Origin: Sphaerochaeta sp.
Lineage (GTDB): Bacteria; Spirochaetota; Spirochaetia; Sphaerochaetales; Sphaerochaetaceae
Assembly: GCA_016342655.1 (NCBI GenBank)
Contig: JAEINL010000015.1
Location: forward strand, 1-61,778
Direction of reading: 5' to 3'
DNA: 61,778 nt
Part shown: positions 51,716 to 60,938 of the stretch, in pieces
Position numbering within the stretch: position 1 is the stretch's first letter
How the letters are laid out: each line of letters begins with the position of its first letter
The notes under the pieces: model-generated
What the model saw: only the letters and a program-made list of their open reading frames with translations
Database searches by the model: none
Told to the model about the DNA's origin: nothing
Translations under genes and position numbers: made by a program

Positions 51716-54050
51716 GCATTTCACTCCTGATACGGGCTGTGACGGTTGTCCCTTTCTGGGATGAATTGATGGTCAATACAGCTTGGGCCATACTTGCCCT
51801 GCTATGCATGATCCTCAGGCCCAAGCCCCCTTCCCTGATCTTCTTGGGTAGGCCGATCCCATCGTCAAAAACCGAGGCTATCCTGTAGAGATTCCCATCC
51901 AATCCTACTTCATTTGCTAGAGAGATGGTGATATGTTGGGCTCTGGAATGCCTGATGGCGTTGTTCAGGGCCTCCTGGATAATATGGAACACATGCAATG
52001 CAGCGGTGACATCTTCTATCACAAAATCAGGCTCTGCATGGACATTCACTTCTACCTGAGCCCTGCGTAGGGTATCTCCTACCAAGGCTTCGATCCGTTG
52101 CACGAAGGTATGTGCCTCCATTTCAAAAGGAAGAAGTCCTCTTGAAATGGTCTTTATCTTTGTTATTGACTCATTGAGCAACACACTGATATTTTCAAGG
52201 GTCTCAACAGACAGTTTTCCCGAATTGGGTTTTGCCTTGGCAAGCGAGGAAACAAGCAGGGATACCCCCAAAAGGTGCTGACACAGGTCATCATGGAGGT
52301 CTTGGCCAATACGCTCCATGGTCTGCGTGGAAATCTCCAACACCTCCTTCTCCAGTTCACCTCTTCGCTTGATCTCAAGGGAGAGTTCCTTGTTTGCAAT
52401 GATAAGGTCTTTTGTCCGAAGCTCAACCTGTTCTGACAGGATCTCCCCATGCGAGCGGATCTGCTCCAACAGAAGGATTCCCTTCAGGTTACTGGAAACC
52501 TGTTCCTGCAGGATGTCGTATAAGGCCGGGATCTCTATGCCTATGGGGACGATCAGGTAGCCAAGCTGTTCGCTATCATACACCAGAGGCATAAGAATCC
52601 ATTGTCCCTGCCTCCAGGAGGATTCGATGAAGGATGGGAGCAAGTTTGCCCGCTTGAACTCCTGAGGCAGGGTAGTCTCTTGATTCTCTTTTGAGATATC
52701 CATCAAGTAGCGGACTCTCTTCTTGTCCCTGTTGAATACCGCTAGGTATCCTTGTCCTATGCCAAACATCTGCAGGCCTCTCTTGAGGTTCTTACACATG
52801 ACGGATAGATCGAAGACCCCTGAAAGGATGGCACTGACCCTACGCAGGGTTTCAAAAGATGATTCTGCAGCAATACGTTTGGTTGCTTGGCAACTTCCCA
52901 CTTTCTCAGCAGTGAAAGCCCTTGCCGCTCCCATAAGGGTAACCACAGAGCGTTGGTCAGCATGCTCCTGGTACTTGCACTGGTGTTCGATATATGCAAG
53001 GTATTCATACCAACGGGATATCGAGCCATTATCAGAACGTGTGTCTTCAATGGCTCGGTTGAGACGCATGATAAGCGAGTCGTAATCATTGGCAACTACC
53101 GTGGCTATGAGTTCATTGATATCACTTCGTTCTGCCTCGCTGGCGTAGGGGGGGATTTCCTGTATCTCTGTTGTATATAAAAAAAGGGGCTTGCACCCGC
53201 AGGACTCCCTTATGATGGGAGTACACTCTAAGGTGAGGTGTTCTTCCCCTCCACCCATCATCAGACGAGAGAGGATGTCTACACTGGCCAACCCCAGTTC
53301 GCTCATAGGCTGCATAGCTGTCGTCAGGGGAGGCAGGGTGTAGAGGGAAGACTCTATACCATCGAATCCAACTAGGGCAACATCCTCAGGGACTCGGATT
53401 CCTCTTCTTCGGAGTTCTTCCAAAGCACCCTGTGCCATCCTGTCATTCAAGCAGACAAGGGCATCAAAAGCCAAACCCGTCTCGCAAAAGGCAGCAACCC
53501 CCTGAACCCCTGAATCCTGAGTGAAGGTCCCTGTGAATACCAGACGCTCATCAAGGGGAATGGCATGCCTTTTTAGCACTGAATGGAACGTACCCAATCT
53601 GCTGTTGGCCTCATCATGACTTGCCGGTCCGCTGATCAGGGCAAATCTCTTGGGGTTGTGCTCCACAATAAGGTGTTCGATAACCTGGGTCAGTGCCTGA
53701 GTTCCGTCAACAATAACGTCGGACATACCGGGGATCCTCATCCCGATGGAGACCCTGGGAAGATCTGCCAAGGGGGCAAAGAAGGCCTTCAGGTCCACTG
53801 TAGTAAGAAAGGTTTCAAGGGCGGATGCAATGATGATCAGGCCATCGATATTTCGTTTGTTAGCCAGATGGTAGGCAAGATTTGAGGAGGCTTCCGATGC
53901 GATGGGAGAACCGAGTCTGGACCCCAAGAAGGAGATGGATCCAAATCCCTTTTCCTGGGCACGTTGGGAAATGGCGTGCCAAACCGTCGATTGGTAGGCA
54001 TCATCCAGCGATGCGGTAAACACCCCTATGCATCTTTTCTTGGAAGCCAT
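51699..54050 (-). CDS. Histidine kinase with LacI-type sugar-binding domain
   Basis: A 783-aa cytosolic protein with no membrane helix or HTH. Residues 1-280 are a LacI/GalR effector domain (CIGVFTASLDDAYQSTVWH, FDALVCLNDRMAQGALEEL, VALVGFDGIESSLYTLPP, IIRESCGC). A GAF-like middle (about 390-540) and a coiled coil follow, then HisKA_3 around GQDLHDDLCQHLL (His near 587), N-box EALNNAIRH and G-boxes DDGIGL and GGLGL. It should sense an intracellular sugar and phosphorylate the regulator at 51047. ATG 54050 is used; TTG 54053 has better spacing from AAGGAG. Confidence 0.9.
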   Translation of the reverse strand: MASKKRCIGVFTASLDDAYQSTVWHAISQRAQEKGFGSISFLGSRLGSPIASEASSNLAYHLANKRNIDGLIIIASALETFLTTVDLKAFFAPLADLPRVSIGMRIPGMSDVIVDGTQALTQVIEHLIVEHNPKRFALISGPASHDEANSRLGTFHSVLKRHAIPLDERLVFTGTFTQDSGVQGVAAFCETGLAFDALVCLNDRMAQGALEELRRRGIRVPEDVALVGFDGIESSLYTLPPLTTAMQPMSELGLASVDILSRLMMGGGEEHLTLECTPIIRESCGCKPLFLYTTEIQEIPPYASEAERSDINELIATVVANDYDSLIMRLNRAIEDTRSDNGSISRWYEYLAYIEHQCKYQEHADQRSVVTLMGAARAFTAEKVGSCQATKRIAAESSFETLRRVSAILSGVFDLSVMCKNLKRGLQMFGIGQGYLAVFNRDKKRVRYLMDISKENQETTLPQEFKRANLLPSFIESSWRQGQWILMPLVYDSEQLGYLIVPIGIEIPALYDILQEQVSSNLKGILLLEQIRSHGEILSEQVELRTKDLIIANKELSLEIKRRGELEKEVLEISTQTMERIGQDLHDDLCQHLLGVSLLVSSLAKAKPNSGKLSVETLENISVLLNESITKIKTISRGLLPFEMEAHTFVQRIEALVGDTLRRAQVEVNVHAEPDFVIEDVTAALHVFHIIQEALNNAIRHSRAQHITISLANEVGLDGNLYRIASVFDDGIGLPKKIREGGLGLRIMHSRASMAQAVLTINSSQKGTTVTARIRSEMHEQKN

Positions 54051-54187
54051 CAAATACAATACTCCTTGGAAGGCCCTTAGGGTATCTTAAACCATCTAGG
54101 GGAGATTGCAAGGTTAGTTAAAAATACAGCAGTAAGAAGAACCTATACACGTACGGTGGCTATTGCTTACAGACATAAGGACCGCCA

Positions 54188-54763
54188 TCATTTCTGACAG
54201 GAGATACAGTCACTTTGTTGTAATGCCTGATAGGCATTGATAGGCCTCTGCAAGTAGTAAGCGTCCTTATCTTCCCCATTGGAGGAGGAAAGGACTTTGC
54301 CATATTTGTCCAGGAGCACGAAGCCGGGTATCCAAAATTTTGGCACATCAACCAGATTCATGATGTTTGTCCTCTCCCTGAACTCGTATCTGATATAGGG
54401 AAAGGGATATTCGCCTTGGTTTAGGAAGGAAAGCAAGTCCTCATTACTTTGGTCACGGACATGGCCTGCAAAGAGTATCTCCACGTTTCCATACATCTTC
54501 TTGAGTTGGGAATAGGTCTGTTTGATCTCTTGGGCATATGCTGTGCAATAGGGACACCAATCAGCTGCGTAGTAGATTAAATAGTAGTCGGAATCGACGT
54601 TTACGGGTTTTCCCTCCAGGTCAAAACAAGCTCCCTCGAGAGTTGCAGAAAAAAGCTCTGGCTTAGCTGGAGAAGCTTCATTGACCCTTGATAGTGTGCA
54701 AGATCCCAACAAGATTACTACAGACAACAGAAAAAAAAGACTACTACAATACGTTCGTTTCAT
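54188..54763 (-). CDS. Thioredoxin-like lipoprotein
   Basis: A 191-aa exported lipoprotein, signal and lipobox LLSVVILLGSC then TLSRV. The thioredoxin active site reads AADWCPYCTAY at about residue 75, and a cis-Pro region follows (VDVPKFWIPGFVLLD). Likely a periplasmic thiol oxidoreductase of the TlpA/thioredoxin group. GGAG lies about 8 nt before ATG 54763. Cys residues also occur at the C-terminus (SDCISCQK). Confidence 0.88.
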   Translation of the reverse strand: MKRTYCSSLFFLLSVVILLGSCTLSRVNEASPAKPELFSATLEGACFDLEGKPVNVDSDYYLIYYAADWCPYCTAYAQEIKQTYSQLKKMYGNVEILFAGHVRDQSNEDLLSFLNQGEYPFPYIRYEFRERTNIMNLVDVPKFWIPGFVLLDKYGKVLSSSNGEDKDAYYLQRPINAYQALQQSDCISCQK

Positions 54764-54863
54764 GAAAATACTCCAACTCAAACTGTGTTTGTGATGGAGT
54801 ATACCACATAGATTACCTTTGTCATCAATTTTCAATAAGGCCTCATCAAAGGCCTTTGCTCGC

Positions 54864-55700
54864 CTACAGAGCCTTATACCAGACATTCATGCTCTCTATG
54901 GTGCCTGAAATGTCAGTGTTGTTCTTCAGCCTGCCACCATAGGTGTAGCCAGCCTTTGAGAAGGTGATATTCATACCCTCTGAGATGGCACGTGCAATGG
55001 TATAGGCTGTCTGGATTCCCCTCTCTTTTGCCTGTAGCTCCAAGAAGCGCAACAGGTGCAAGGCATAGCCATTGCCCCTATGTTCCTCATCGGTTGCAAA
55101 GTCAGTCATCTCAGCATACTGGTGGCCTTCTGTAAAATCACACTCAGCTGAGGCTAGGGCGACTAGGACGCCCGCTTTCTCCACCCCCGCAAAGATGGTG
55201 TCACCCTGCATGGCAGCTTTCAGAAAGGAAGGCTTGTCGATGGGAAAGGGATAGGAGTCAAACACCCCTTTGTAGAGCTCTGCCATCCTGGTGACATCAT
55301 CAAAAGTGCACAGCCGTACTGATTCCCCTTCTTCCAAGGGTGGCAATTCTACCTCTTGCTTCCCATAGGCAAGGGAGAGCACATCCTGGTAGGAGTACAG
55401 GCTCTCTTCATTCTCCCGTTCTGCTTTGAGGTACTTGCTCAAGAAGAGCCCTCGCTCAGTCCCCCCATAGAGGCCATAGGCTGATGCCTCTACACCATAG
55501 CCGGCCTTCATGAAGGCTTCGGCCTTGGACTTGGGTATCTTTGCGAAGATCTTGCCGTAGTCATTTTCATCGGCTAGTGACGCAAGGCTCTCCACCAGGG
55601 TATCTGGATGGGCATCCTTGATGTCCATCAGATAGATCCTGCTGTTATTATCTCCATGCTGTATTACTGCCCCGTCAAGGGTAATGGTCTCATAATGCAT
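54864..55700 (-). CDS. ablB: Beta-lysine N-acetyltransferase
   Basis: A 278-aa GNAT that turns beta-lysine into N-epsilon-acetyl-beta-lysine, an osmolyte. The pattern [32 protein letters not shown] and [16 protein letters not shown] (acetyl-CoA loop), and the pairing with kamA, fit AblB. GGAGAG precedes ATG 55700. The start overlaps the kamA end by 11 bp, indicating translational coupling. Confidence 0.9.
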   Translation of the reverse strand: MHYETITLDGAVIQHGDNNSRIYLMDIKDAHPDTLVESLASLADENDYGKIFAKIPKSKAEAFMKAGYGVEASAYGLYGGTERGLFLSKYLKAERENEESLYSYQDVLSLAYGKQEVELPPLEEGESVRLCTFDDVTRMAELYKGVFDSYPFPIDKPSFLKAAMQGDTIFAGVEKAGVLVALASAECDFTEGHQYAEMTDFATDEEHRGNGYALHLLRFLELQAKERGIQTAYTIARAISEGMNITFSKAGYTYGGRLKNNTDISGTIESMNVWYKAL

Positions 55701-57021
55701 TTGCTCTCTCCTCGATAAGGTGTGCCCTGGCTTCCCGTTCCAACCCCTCAGGGGACATGGAATAGCTATCATCATAGTCACAAAGGAGCTTTTCTATGCC
55801 TATCGCCTTGTACTCGTCTGCTTCTGTAAGAGGCAGTTCAAGATTACATTTTTCACAGTTGCGGTCACAGGTTGTAGGTACATAGTTAGTGGGTTCCTGA
55901 TAGGTGGTGATGACCCCTTCGTAGTTACGAAGGATGACCTTGTTGGTTGACCATGACAGCAGGTAGTTGGGCATGACAGGAATCTTGCCCCCTCCCCCTG
56001 GTGCATCAATGACATAGGTAGGGACACAAAGCCCACTGGTATGGCCACGTAGGCTTTCCATTATCTCAATGCCCTTGCCAACTGAGGTTCGGAAATGGGA
56101 AAGGCCTTCAGAGAGGTCACACTGATAGATGTAATAAGGACGTACCCTGCTGTAGACCAGCTTCTGCACCAGGCTCTTCATGATGCGGGGACAGTCGTTC
56201 ACCTCATTAAGCAGCACTGACTGGTTTCCCAAAGGGATACCGGCATCAGCAAGTTTGGTCAAGGCTTTCTTGGAGGAGCTGGTCAATTCCCGAGGATGGT
56301 TGAACTGGGTGTTCAATCAGATGGGATGGTGCTTCTTGAGCATAGTGACCAACTCGTCAGTGACACGGTAAGGAAGCACTGCTGGGATTCTGGTACCGAT
56401 GCGGATAATCTCCACATGGTCGATCTTCCTCAGTTCGGTAAGGATCCAGTCCAGGTACTCATCACTGAGCATCAGAGGGTCTCCCCCTGACAGCAGGACA
56501 TCACGGATAACAGGATGGTCTGCTATGTACTTGATACCAGCCTTAATCTGATCCCTATCAGGAATGCTGTCCACATCCCCTACCTTTCGCTTTCTGGTGC
56601 AGTGCCTGCAGTACATGGCACAGGTATTGCTTACAAGAAAGAGGACACGGTCAGGATAGCGATGGGTCAGACCTGGGACAGGGCTGTCAGTATCCTCATG
56701 CAGGGGATCTTCCATATCGCATTCAAGGATGTCCAGCTCCCGGACAGAAGGAAAACTCTGCTTGAAGATCGGGTCGTTCTCCAGAGATTCAGTCTGGATA
56801 AGGGAAAGGAAGTATGGGGTGATAGACATGGGGAACTTGCTGATGGTTGTCTCGATGTCCTTTCGCTTGTCATCATCAAAGTGCACATCCAACAGTTTCT
56901 CGAAGGTCTCGACGTCCTTGATACAGTGTCTGACCTGCCACTTCCAGTCGTGCCAGCGTTTCTGGTCTACGTCGGAATCGAAGCGGTCTGCAATCTGTTG
57001 TTGTGCTAGGGAAAATGCCAT
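55690..57021 (-). pseudogene. ablA: Lysine 2,3-aminomutase with in-frame TGA
   Basis: A 444-codon reading frame for KamA, a radical-SAM/PLP enzyme that makes beta-lysine from lysine. CxxxCxxC is CAMYCRHC (about residue 134). At 56319-56317 a TGA replaces the conserved Trp of [13 protein letters not shown], so translation stops after 234 residues. The PLP lysine, in PGGGGK, is in the second part (from 56316), as is the remaining fold. As read, the product has the iron-sulfur site but no PLP lysine and should be inactive. The rest of the frame is undamaged, so this is either a recent nonsense mutation or a base-call error. Confidence 0.9.
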
Positions 57022-57102
57022 AAAAAAACTCCTTGCACTGCTTGCAATCCAAGGAGAAAAAACGAGTTGTTTGGCTTGGATTATGGGTCAAGCAGATGCT
57101 TG
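57022..57102 (-). promoter_or_regulatory. kamA leader with RBS-sequestering terminator-like hairpin
   Basis: Minus strand: CTCCTTG (57056-57050) pairs with CAAGGAG (57035-57029), followed directly by seven U (57028-57022) and the AUG at 57021. The 3 prime arm contains the AAGGAG ribosome-binding site. An alternative pairing is AATCCAAG (57082-57075) with CTTGGATT (57053-57046), which would break the hairpin. A further stem CAAGCATCTGCTTG lies at 57102-57089. This is an attenuator or riboswitch-like arrangement. Confidence 0.6.
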
Positions 57103-57396
57103 TTTTGCTCAAAATACTTTTTATAGAATTTAGAGCATTACGTAATTATATCACAGACAAGCAATAAATACAATGCTGTGGGAAATGGGGGAAATTAGAG
57201 GGAGTAAAAGGAGGGATATCTACCGATAGACAACCTCTGGGAAATACGAGGGCTATACGTAGAATAGAACCCTACAAAGGGAAGCGATCGCTGCAGAATC
57301 CACGAAGAGCCAAACTCAGATATATGCATAAGAATTTCATAACCCTTCATGAAGTCATTAGCATTGTTACATACCACTAGCTCTACCCTCCCCCTC

Positions 57397-57423
57397 TTGA
57401 CTAATACCCCCCGGGGGTATATA
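57397..57423 (+). promoter_or_regulatory. csoR promoter with embedded CsoR-type operator
   Basis: TTGACT (57397-57402) is a -35 candidate and TATATA (57418-57423) a -10 candidate with a short spacer of 15 bp. Between them is ATACCCCCCGGGGGTAT (57404-57420), the G/C-tract dyad typical of CsoR operators. Transcription from this promoter would begin near 57430, at or close to ATG 57432, so the mRNA may be leaderless. Confidence 0.75.
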
Positions 57424-57431
57424 CAGTACCT

Positions 57432-57710
57432 ATGAAACAAGAGGCAAAAGACAAGATAGACCCAAGATTGGCTAGGATCGAAGGGCAGGTTAAGGGAATC
57501 AGGGCTATGGTGCAGAATGACCGCTATTGTGTGGATATTCTTTTGCAGCTATCAGCTGTCATCTCCGCCTTGAAGAAGGTGGAGGACCTGGTGATGGAGA
57601 ACCATCTCAACACCTGTGTCACTGATGCATTGAAGAGTGATGACGAGAAGGAAAGCCAACTGAAGATCGCAGAACTCATGGATGTCATGGCAAAGTTCCG
57701 CAGGCAGTAG
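57432..57710 (+). CDS. csoR: CsoR-type copper-sensing repressor
   Basis: A 92-aa DUF156 repressor. It has RIEGQVKGIRAMVQNDRYC with the first Cu-ligand Cys, then the His/Cys pair in ENHLNTCVTDAL, giving the Cys-His-Cys copper site. It represses at the dyad in its own promoter. No Shine-Dalgarno is visible, which fits leaderless initiation. It is separated from copZ-copA by a tRNA on the other strand. Confidence 0.93.
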   Translation: MKQEAKDKIDPRLARIEGQVKGIRAMVQNDRYCVDILLQLSAVISALKKVEDLVMENHLNTCVTDALKSDDEKESQLKIAELMDVMAKFRRQ

Positions 57711-57713
57711 CAT

Positions 57714-57750
57714 AAAAAAAAGCAAGCTGCTGTTTCCAGTATGCTTGCTT
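57714..57750 (-). terminator. Rho-independent terminator of the tRNA gene
   Basis: Minus strand: AAGCAAGC (57750-57743) pairs with GCTTGCTT (57727-57720), followed by a T-run (57719-57714). It lies directly after the tRNA-Val 3 prime end. On the plus strand it also sits 4 bp after csoR. Confidence 0.8.
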
Positions 57751-57751
57751 A

Positions 57752-57823
57752 TAGGCGATGCCAGGATTGAACTGGCGACTTCCACGATGTCAACGTGGCA
57801 CTCTCCCGCTGAGTTAACCGCCC
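57752..57823 (-). tRNA. tRNA-Val (GAC)
   Basis: A full cloverleaf of 72 nt can be drawn: acceptor GGGCGGT/ATCGCCT with two G-U pairs, D-stem ACTC/GAGT, anticodon stem CCACG/CGTGG with loop TTGACAT (anticodon GAC), T-stem GCCAG/CTGGC with loop TTCAATC, discriminator A. CCA is not encoded. It is followed by a good terminator. Confidence 0.93.
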
Positions 57824-57944
57824 ATTAGACATGAGCGATGATACTTGAATATTTTGAAACTGTCTAGTGGGTACAGAAAAAAAGTCCTCCACTGGAGATT
57901 TTACCCTAAAAGAAGTATATTAATACCAAGGAGTTTACTAGGAT

Positions 57945-58148
57945 ATGAAAACAACAATCATAACACAAGGCATGCATTGTAACGGATGCGAGACCAGGAT
58001 GGTAAACGCACTGACCAACCTAGAGGACATCAAGGGCGCCAAGGCCGATGCAAAAACCGGCAAGGTGACGATCAAACATACGAAGGCTGAGACCACTGAT
58101 AAGGCAAAACTCCTTATCGCTGAGATTGGCTTTGAGGTACTGACATAA
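57945..58148 (+). CDS. copZ: Copper chaperone CopZ
   Basis: A 67-aa heavy-metal-associated domain with the copper site GMHCNGCETRM (residues 9-19). It hands Cu(I) to CopA. AAGGAG lies about 11 nt before ATG 57945. Its TAA stop overlaps the copA ATG in TAATG. I do not see a second CsoR-type dyad immediately upstream. Confidence 0.93.
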   Translation: MKTTIITQGMHCNGCETRMVNALTNLEDIKGAKADAKTGKVTIKHTKAETTDKAKLLIAEIGFEVLT

Positions 58149-60343
58149 TGGAACAGAAAAAAGTAGCGATCGGGGGCATGACCTGTGCCTCCTGCTCCTC
58201 TGCAGTGGAAAGGACTCTGAACAAGCTTGACGGTGTCAAGCTTGCACAGGTAAACCTTGCCACAGAGAGTGCAACCATAGAGTATGAGGGGGATGGGCTC
58301 TCTCTCGAAGATATAAAGAAAGCCGTCTCCAAGATCGGGTATTCCATATTGGATGAGATAGACGAAGAGAAGAGGATGAAGCAGAAGGCAGAGGAGCTGA
58401 TAAACCTCAGGCACAGACTTATCGTCTCCTCCATCTTCACGGTATTTTTGTTAGTGCTTGCCATGGGACCTATGCTGGGACTACGCCTACCCATCGGTAT
58501 GGTCACCAATAGTCTCTTGCAGTTGATCTTGGCCATAGGAACTATGATCTGTGGTTCTGCCTTCTTCACCAAGGGCTTCTTAAGCCTCTCCAAGCGCGAA
58601 CCCAACATGGATAGCCTGGTGGCTATTGGAACGACTGCAAGCTTCCTATACAGCCTCTGGGGCATCTTTCAGATCTTTGCGGGCAACCATGAAGCAGCGC
58701 ATCACCTTTACTTTGAGGGTGTGGGTACCATACTGAGCCTTGTCATGCTGGGTAGGTATCTGGAAAATCGTTCCAAGGGTAAGACAGGTGAAGCCATTGC
58801 CAAGCTTATGGAACTTGCCCCTGCAACTGCCACTGTCTTGCGTGAGGGCAAGCAGGTTGTACTAGATGCAAACGAAGTGCAGGTCGATGACATAATCATG
58901 GTCAAGCCTGGTGAGAAGCTTCCTGTCGATGGGGTGGTCCTATCAGGTGCTTCTGCCATTGACGAGTCCTTGCTGACAGGTGAGAGCATGCCCGTTGACA
59001 AAAGCATGGGCAGCAATGTTTTCGCGGCAACGTTGAATACCACAGGAACTCTCCAGTACCGTGCAAGCAAGGTTGGCTCTGATACTGCCCTAGCAAACAT
59101 CATTGAGCTTGTACAGCAGGCACAGGGGTCCAAGGCCCCCATTGCCAGGATAGCTGACAAGATCTCAGGGGTGTTCGTACCCATTGTCATGGGAATATCT
59201 GTGGTTACCTTCCTTGCCTGGTACCTTACAGGGACTACTTTCGACACAGCCATAATCAGGGCAGTCAGCGTCCTGGTCATAGCCTGCCCCTGTTCTCTAG
59301 GCCTCGCTACCCCGATTGCCATCATGGTCTCTTCGGGTAAGGGAGCTAAGCTTGGCATCCTTTTCAGGCATGCAGCGGCCATTGAACAGTTCAAGGGTGT
59401 ACAGACTGTCATCTTCGACAAAACAGGAACCCTCACAGAGGGCAGACCAGTTGTCACTGATCTGCTTGCCAAGGACAGGGACTCCCTTGTCAGAATTGCT
59501 GCCAGTGTTGAGGCCAACAGCGAACATCCGCTTTCAAAAGCGGTGGTGAGCAAGGCTGAGGAAATGAAGCTGATCCTTGCTGAGACTGAAGGTTTCAAGG
59601 CCATTGTCGGTAAGGGCATTGAGGGTACGGTTGAAGGCAAACAGGTCAGGATCGGAAACCTTTCCATGATGACAGACAACACCATAGAAATAGGCAAAGA
59701 AGAGAACAAGCAACTTGACGACCTTGCCGACCAGGGTAAGACTCCCCTTCTGGTTGCCTTTGATGGCAAGCTGTTGGGAATCATCGGTGTCGCCGATACC
59801 ATTAGGAAAGAAACCGCCGAAGCCATTCGGCTCCTCAAGAATGAAGGTATCAGGACAGTTATGCTTACCGGTGATAACGAGCGGACGGCCAAGGCTATAG
59901 CCAAGCAGGCTGGAATCGATGAGTTCCTTGCAGGCCAGCTTCCGGACCAGAAAGAAAGTACTGTCTCCGAGTATGCCAAGAAAGGCCATGTGGCAATGGT
60001 AGGAGACGGCATCAACGATGCCCCTGCTCTAGCCAAGGCTGAGGTGGGAATCGCTGTAGGAAGCGCTACAGACGTCGCTCGGGAGACCGCTGACATTGTC
60101 CTTGTGCGGAACAACCTCAAGGACGTGGCGAAGGCTTTCCAACTTTCAAGGGCTACGATGCGCAACATCCATCAGAATCTCTTTTGGGCTTTCTTCTACA
60201 ACATATTGGGCATCCCCGTGGCAATGGGGCTGCTGACGCTGTTTGGAGGCCCTCAGCTTTCTCCTATGATCGCAGCGTTTGCGATGTCGATGTCCAGTGT
60301 CTGTGTGGTGCTGAATGCTTTGAGGCTGAATCGATTCACGTAA
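58148..60343 (+). CDS. copA: Copper-exporting P-type ATPase CopA
   Basis: A 731-aa P1B-1 ATPase exporting Cu(I)/Ag(I). One N-terminal HMA domain (GMTCASC, about residues 9-16), TGES actuator motif (LLTGESMPVD), transmembrane CPC metal site in VIACPCSLGLATP (about 379), phosphorylation site DKTGTLTEG (about 424), SEHPLSKAV and GDGINDAPAL (about 619). Eight hydrophobic segments. It is translationally coupled with copZ. A terminator follows. Confidence 0.95.
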   Translation: MEQKKVAIGGMTCASCSSAVERTLNKLDGVKLAQVNLATESATIEYEGDGLSLEDIKKAVSKIGYSILDEIDEEKRMKQKAEELINLRHRLIVSSIFTVFLLVLAMGPMLGLRLPIGMVTNSLLQLILAIGTMICGSAFFTKGFLSLSKREPNMDSLVAIGTTASFLYSLWGIFQIFAGNHEAAHHLYFEGVGTILSLVMLGRYLENRSKGKTGEAIAKLMELAPATATVLREGKQVVLDANEVQVDDIIMVKPGEKLPVDGVVLSGASAIDESLLTGESMPVDKSMGSNVFAATLNTTGTLQYRASKVGSDTALANIIELVQQAQGSKAPIARIADKISGVFVPIVMGISVVTFLAWYLTGTTFDTAIIRAVSVLVIACPCSLGLATPIAIMVSSGKGAKLGILFRHAAAIEQFKGVQTVIFDKTGTLTEGRPVVTDLLAKDRDSLVRIAASVEANSEHPLSKAVVSKAEEMKLILAETEGFKAIVGKGIEGTVEGKQVRIGNLSMMTDNTIEIGKEENKQLDDLADQGKTPLLVAFDGKLLGIIGVADTIRKETAEAIRLLKNEGIRTVMLTGDNERTAKAIAKQAGIDEFLAGQLPDQKESTVSEYAKKGHVAMVGDGINDAPALAKAEVGIAVGSATDVARETADIVLVRNNLKDVAKAFQLSRATMRNIHQNLFWAFFYNILGIPVAMGLLTLFGGPQLSPMIAAFAMSMSSVCVVLNALRLNRFT

Positions 60344-60365
60344 GAAGTACCAGAAGTATAAAAAT

Positions 60366-60397
60366 AAAACCCTAGGAAGAAAACTCCTGGGGTTTTT
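60366..60397 (+). terminator. Rho-independent terminator of copA
   Basis: AAAACCCTAGGA (60366-60377) pairs with TCCTGGGGTTTT (60385-60396), with one G-U pair, followed by TTC TTTG. It lies 22 bp after the copA stop. Confidence 0.8.
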
Positions 60398-60491
60398 CTT
60401 TGTAGTGGGGAAAAAAACCTTGTGCCCCTACAGATAATCCTTATACTAAAAACATAATGTGTCTCAATTCAAGACAGATAAGGAGTTCTGT

Positions 60492-60869
60492 ATGCTTTTA
60501 AGGAAGAGGGTTCTAGTGGTGCTGGTTCTGGTTCTGGTCGTACTGGTTTCAGGGTGTGAAGATGGTCCTACAGTGTATACGAATGAGATTGTTGGAGGAT
60601 GGGTTGATGTTGACACCGAGTGGACTGATTCGAATGATTCCCAACTTAGTTATGTTGATAATGGGTCATCCAATCATATAGATATCGCTTGGTATACTGA
60701 TCCTTCGGATACAAATACTCAGGTAATGGGATTCATTGATGAGTACACCTATAGCAATGGAAAGCTGAATGGAACCTACACTAGTTTTCAAAATACTGAC
60801 TCTGCTGAAGAATTCAACATCACCATCACCTTTTCCTATTCAGCTCCTACTCTGACAGCTGTAGTGTGA
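60492..60869 (+). CDS. Small lipoprotein, unknown function
   Basis: A 125-aa lipoprotein. MLLRKRVLVVLVLVLVVLVSG then Cys gives a lipobox near residue 22. The mature part is acidic with YSNGKLNGTYTSF, reminiscent of MORN-type repeats, and no known family. AGGAG (60481-60485) lies 6 nt before ATG 60492. Confidence 0.75.
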   Translation: MLLRKRVLVVLVLVLVVLVSGCEDGPTVYTNEIVGGWVDVDTEWTDSNDSQLSYVDNGSSNHIDIAWYTDPSDTNTQVMGFIDEYTYSNGKLNGTYTSFQNTDSAEEFNITITFSYSAPTLTAVV

Positions 60870-60938
60870 GCATCAAACCAAATACGTCATATCCAAAAGT
60901 GGTCGCTATCCCCTAGCATAGGCTCTGGAGGATGGGAC

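Noticed and set aside
55690..57021. TGA in kamA as selenocysteine or as Trp by an alternative genetic code
   Set aside because: The site is a conserved Trp, not Cys; no SECIS-like stem was evident after it, and TGA serves as a normal stop in other genes of the window.
57022..57200. Lysine riboswitch upstream of kamA
   Set aside because: The region is too short and lacks the known conserved lysine-riboswitch elements; only the hairpin and its alternative pairing are supported.
57195..57440. Minus-strand 81-codon reading frame opposite the csoR promoter
   Set aside because: It covers the csoR promoter and start, has no ribosome-binding site and no family resemblance.
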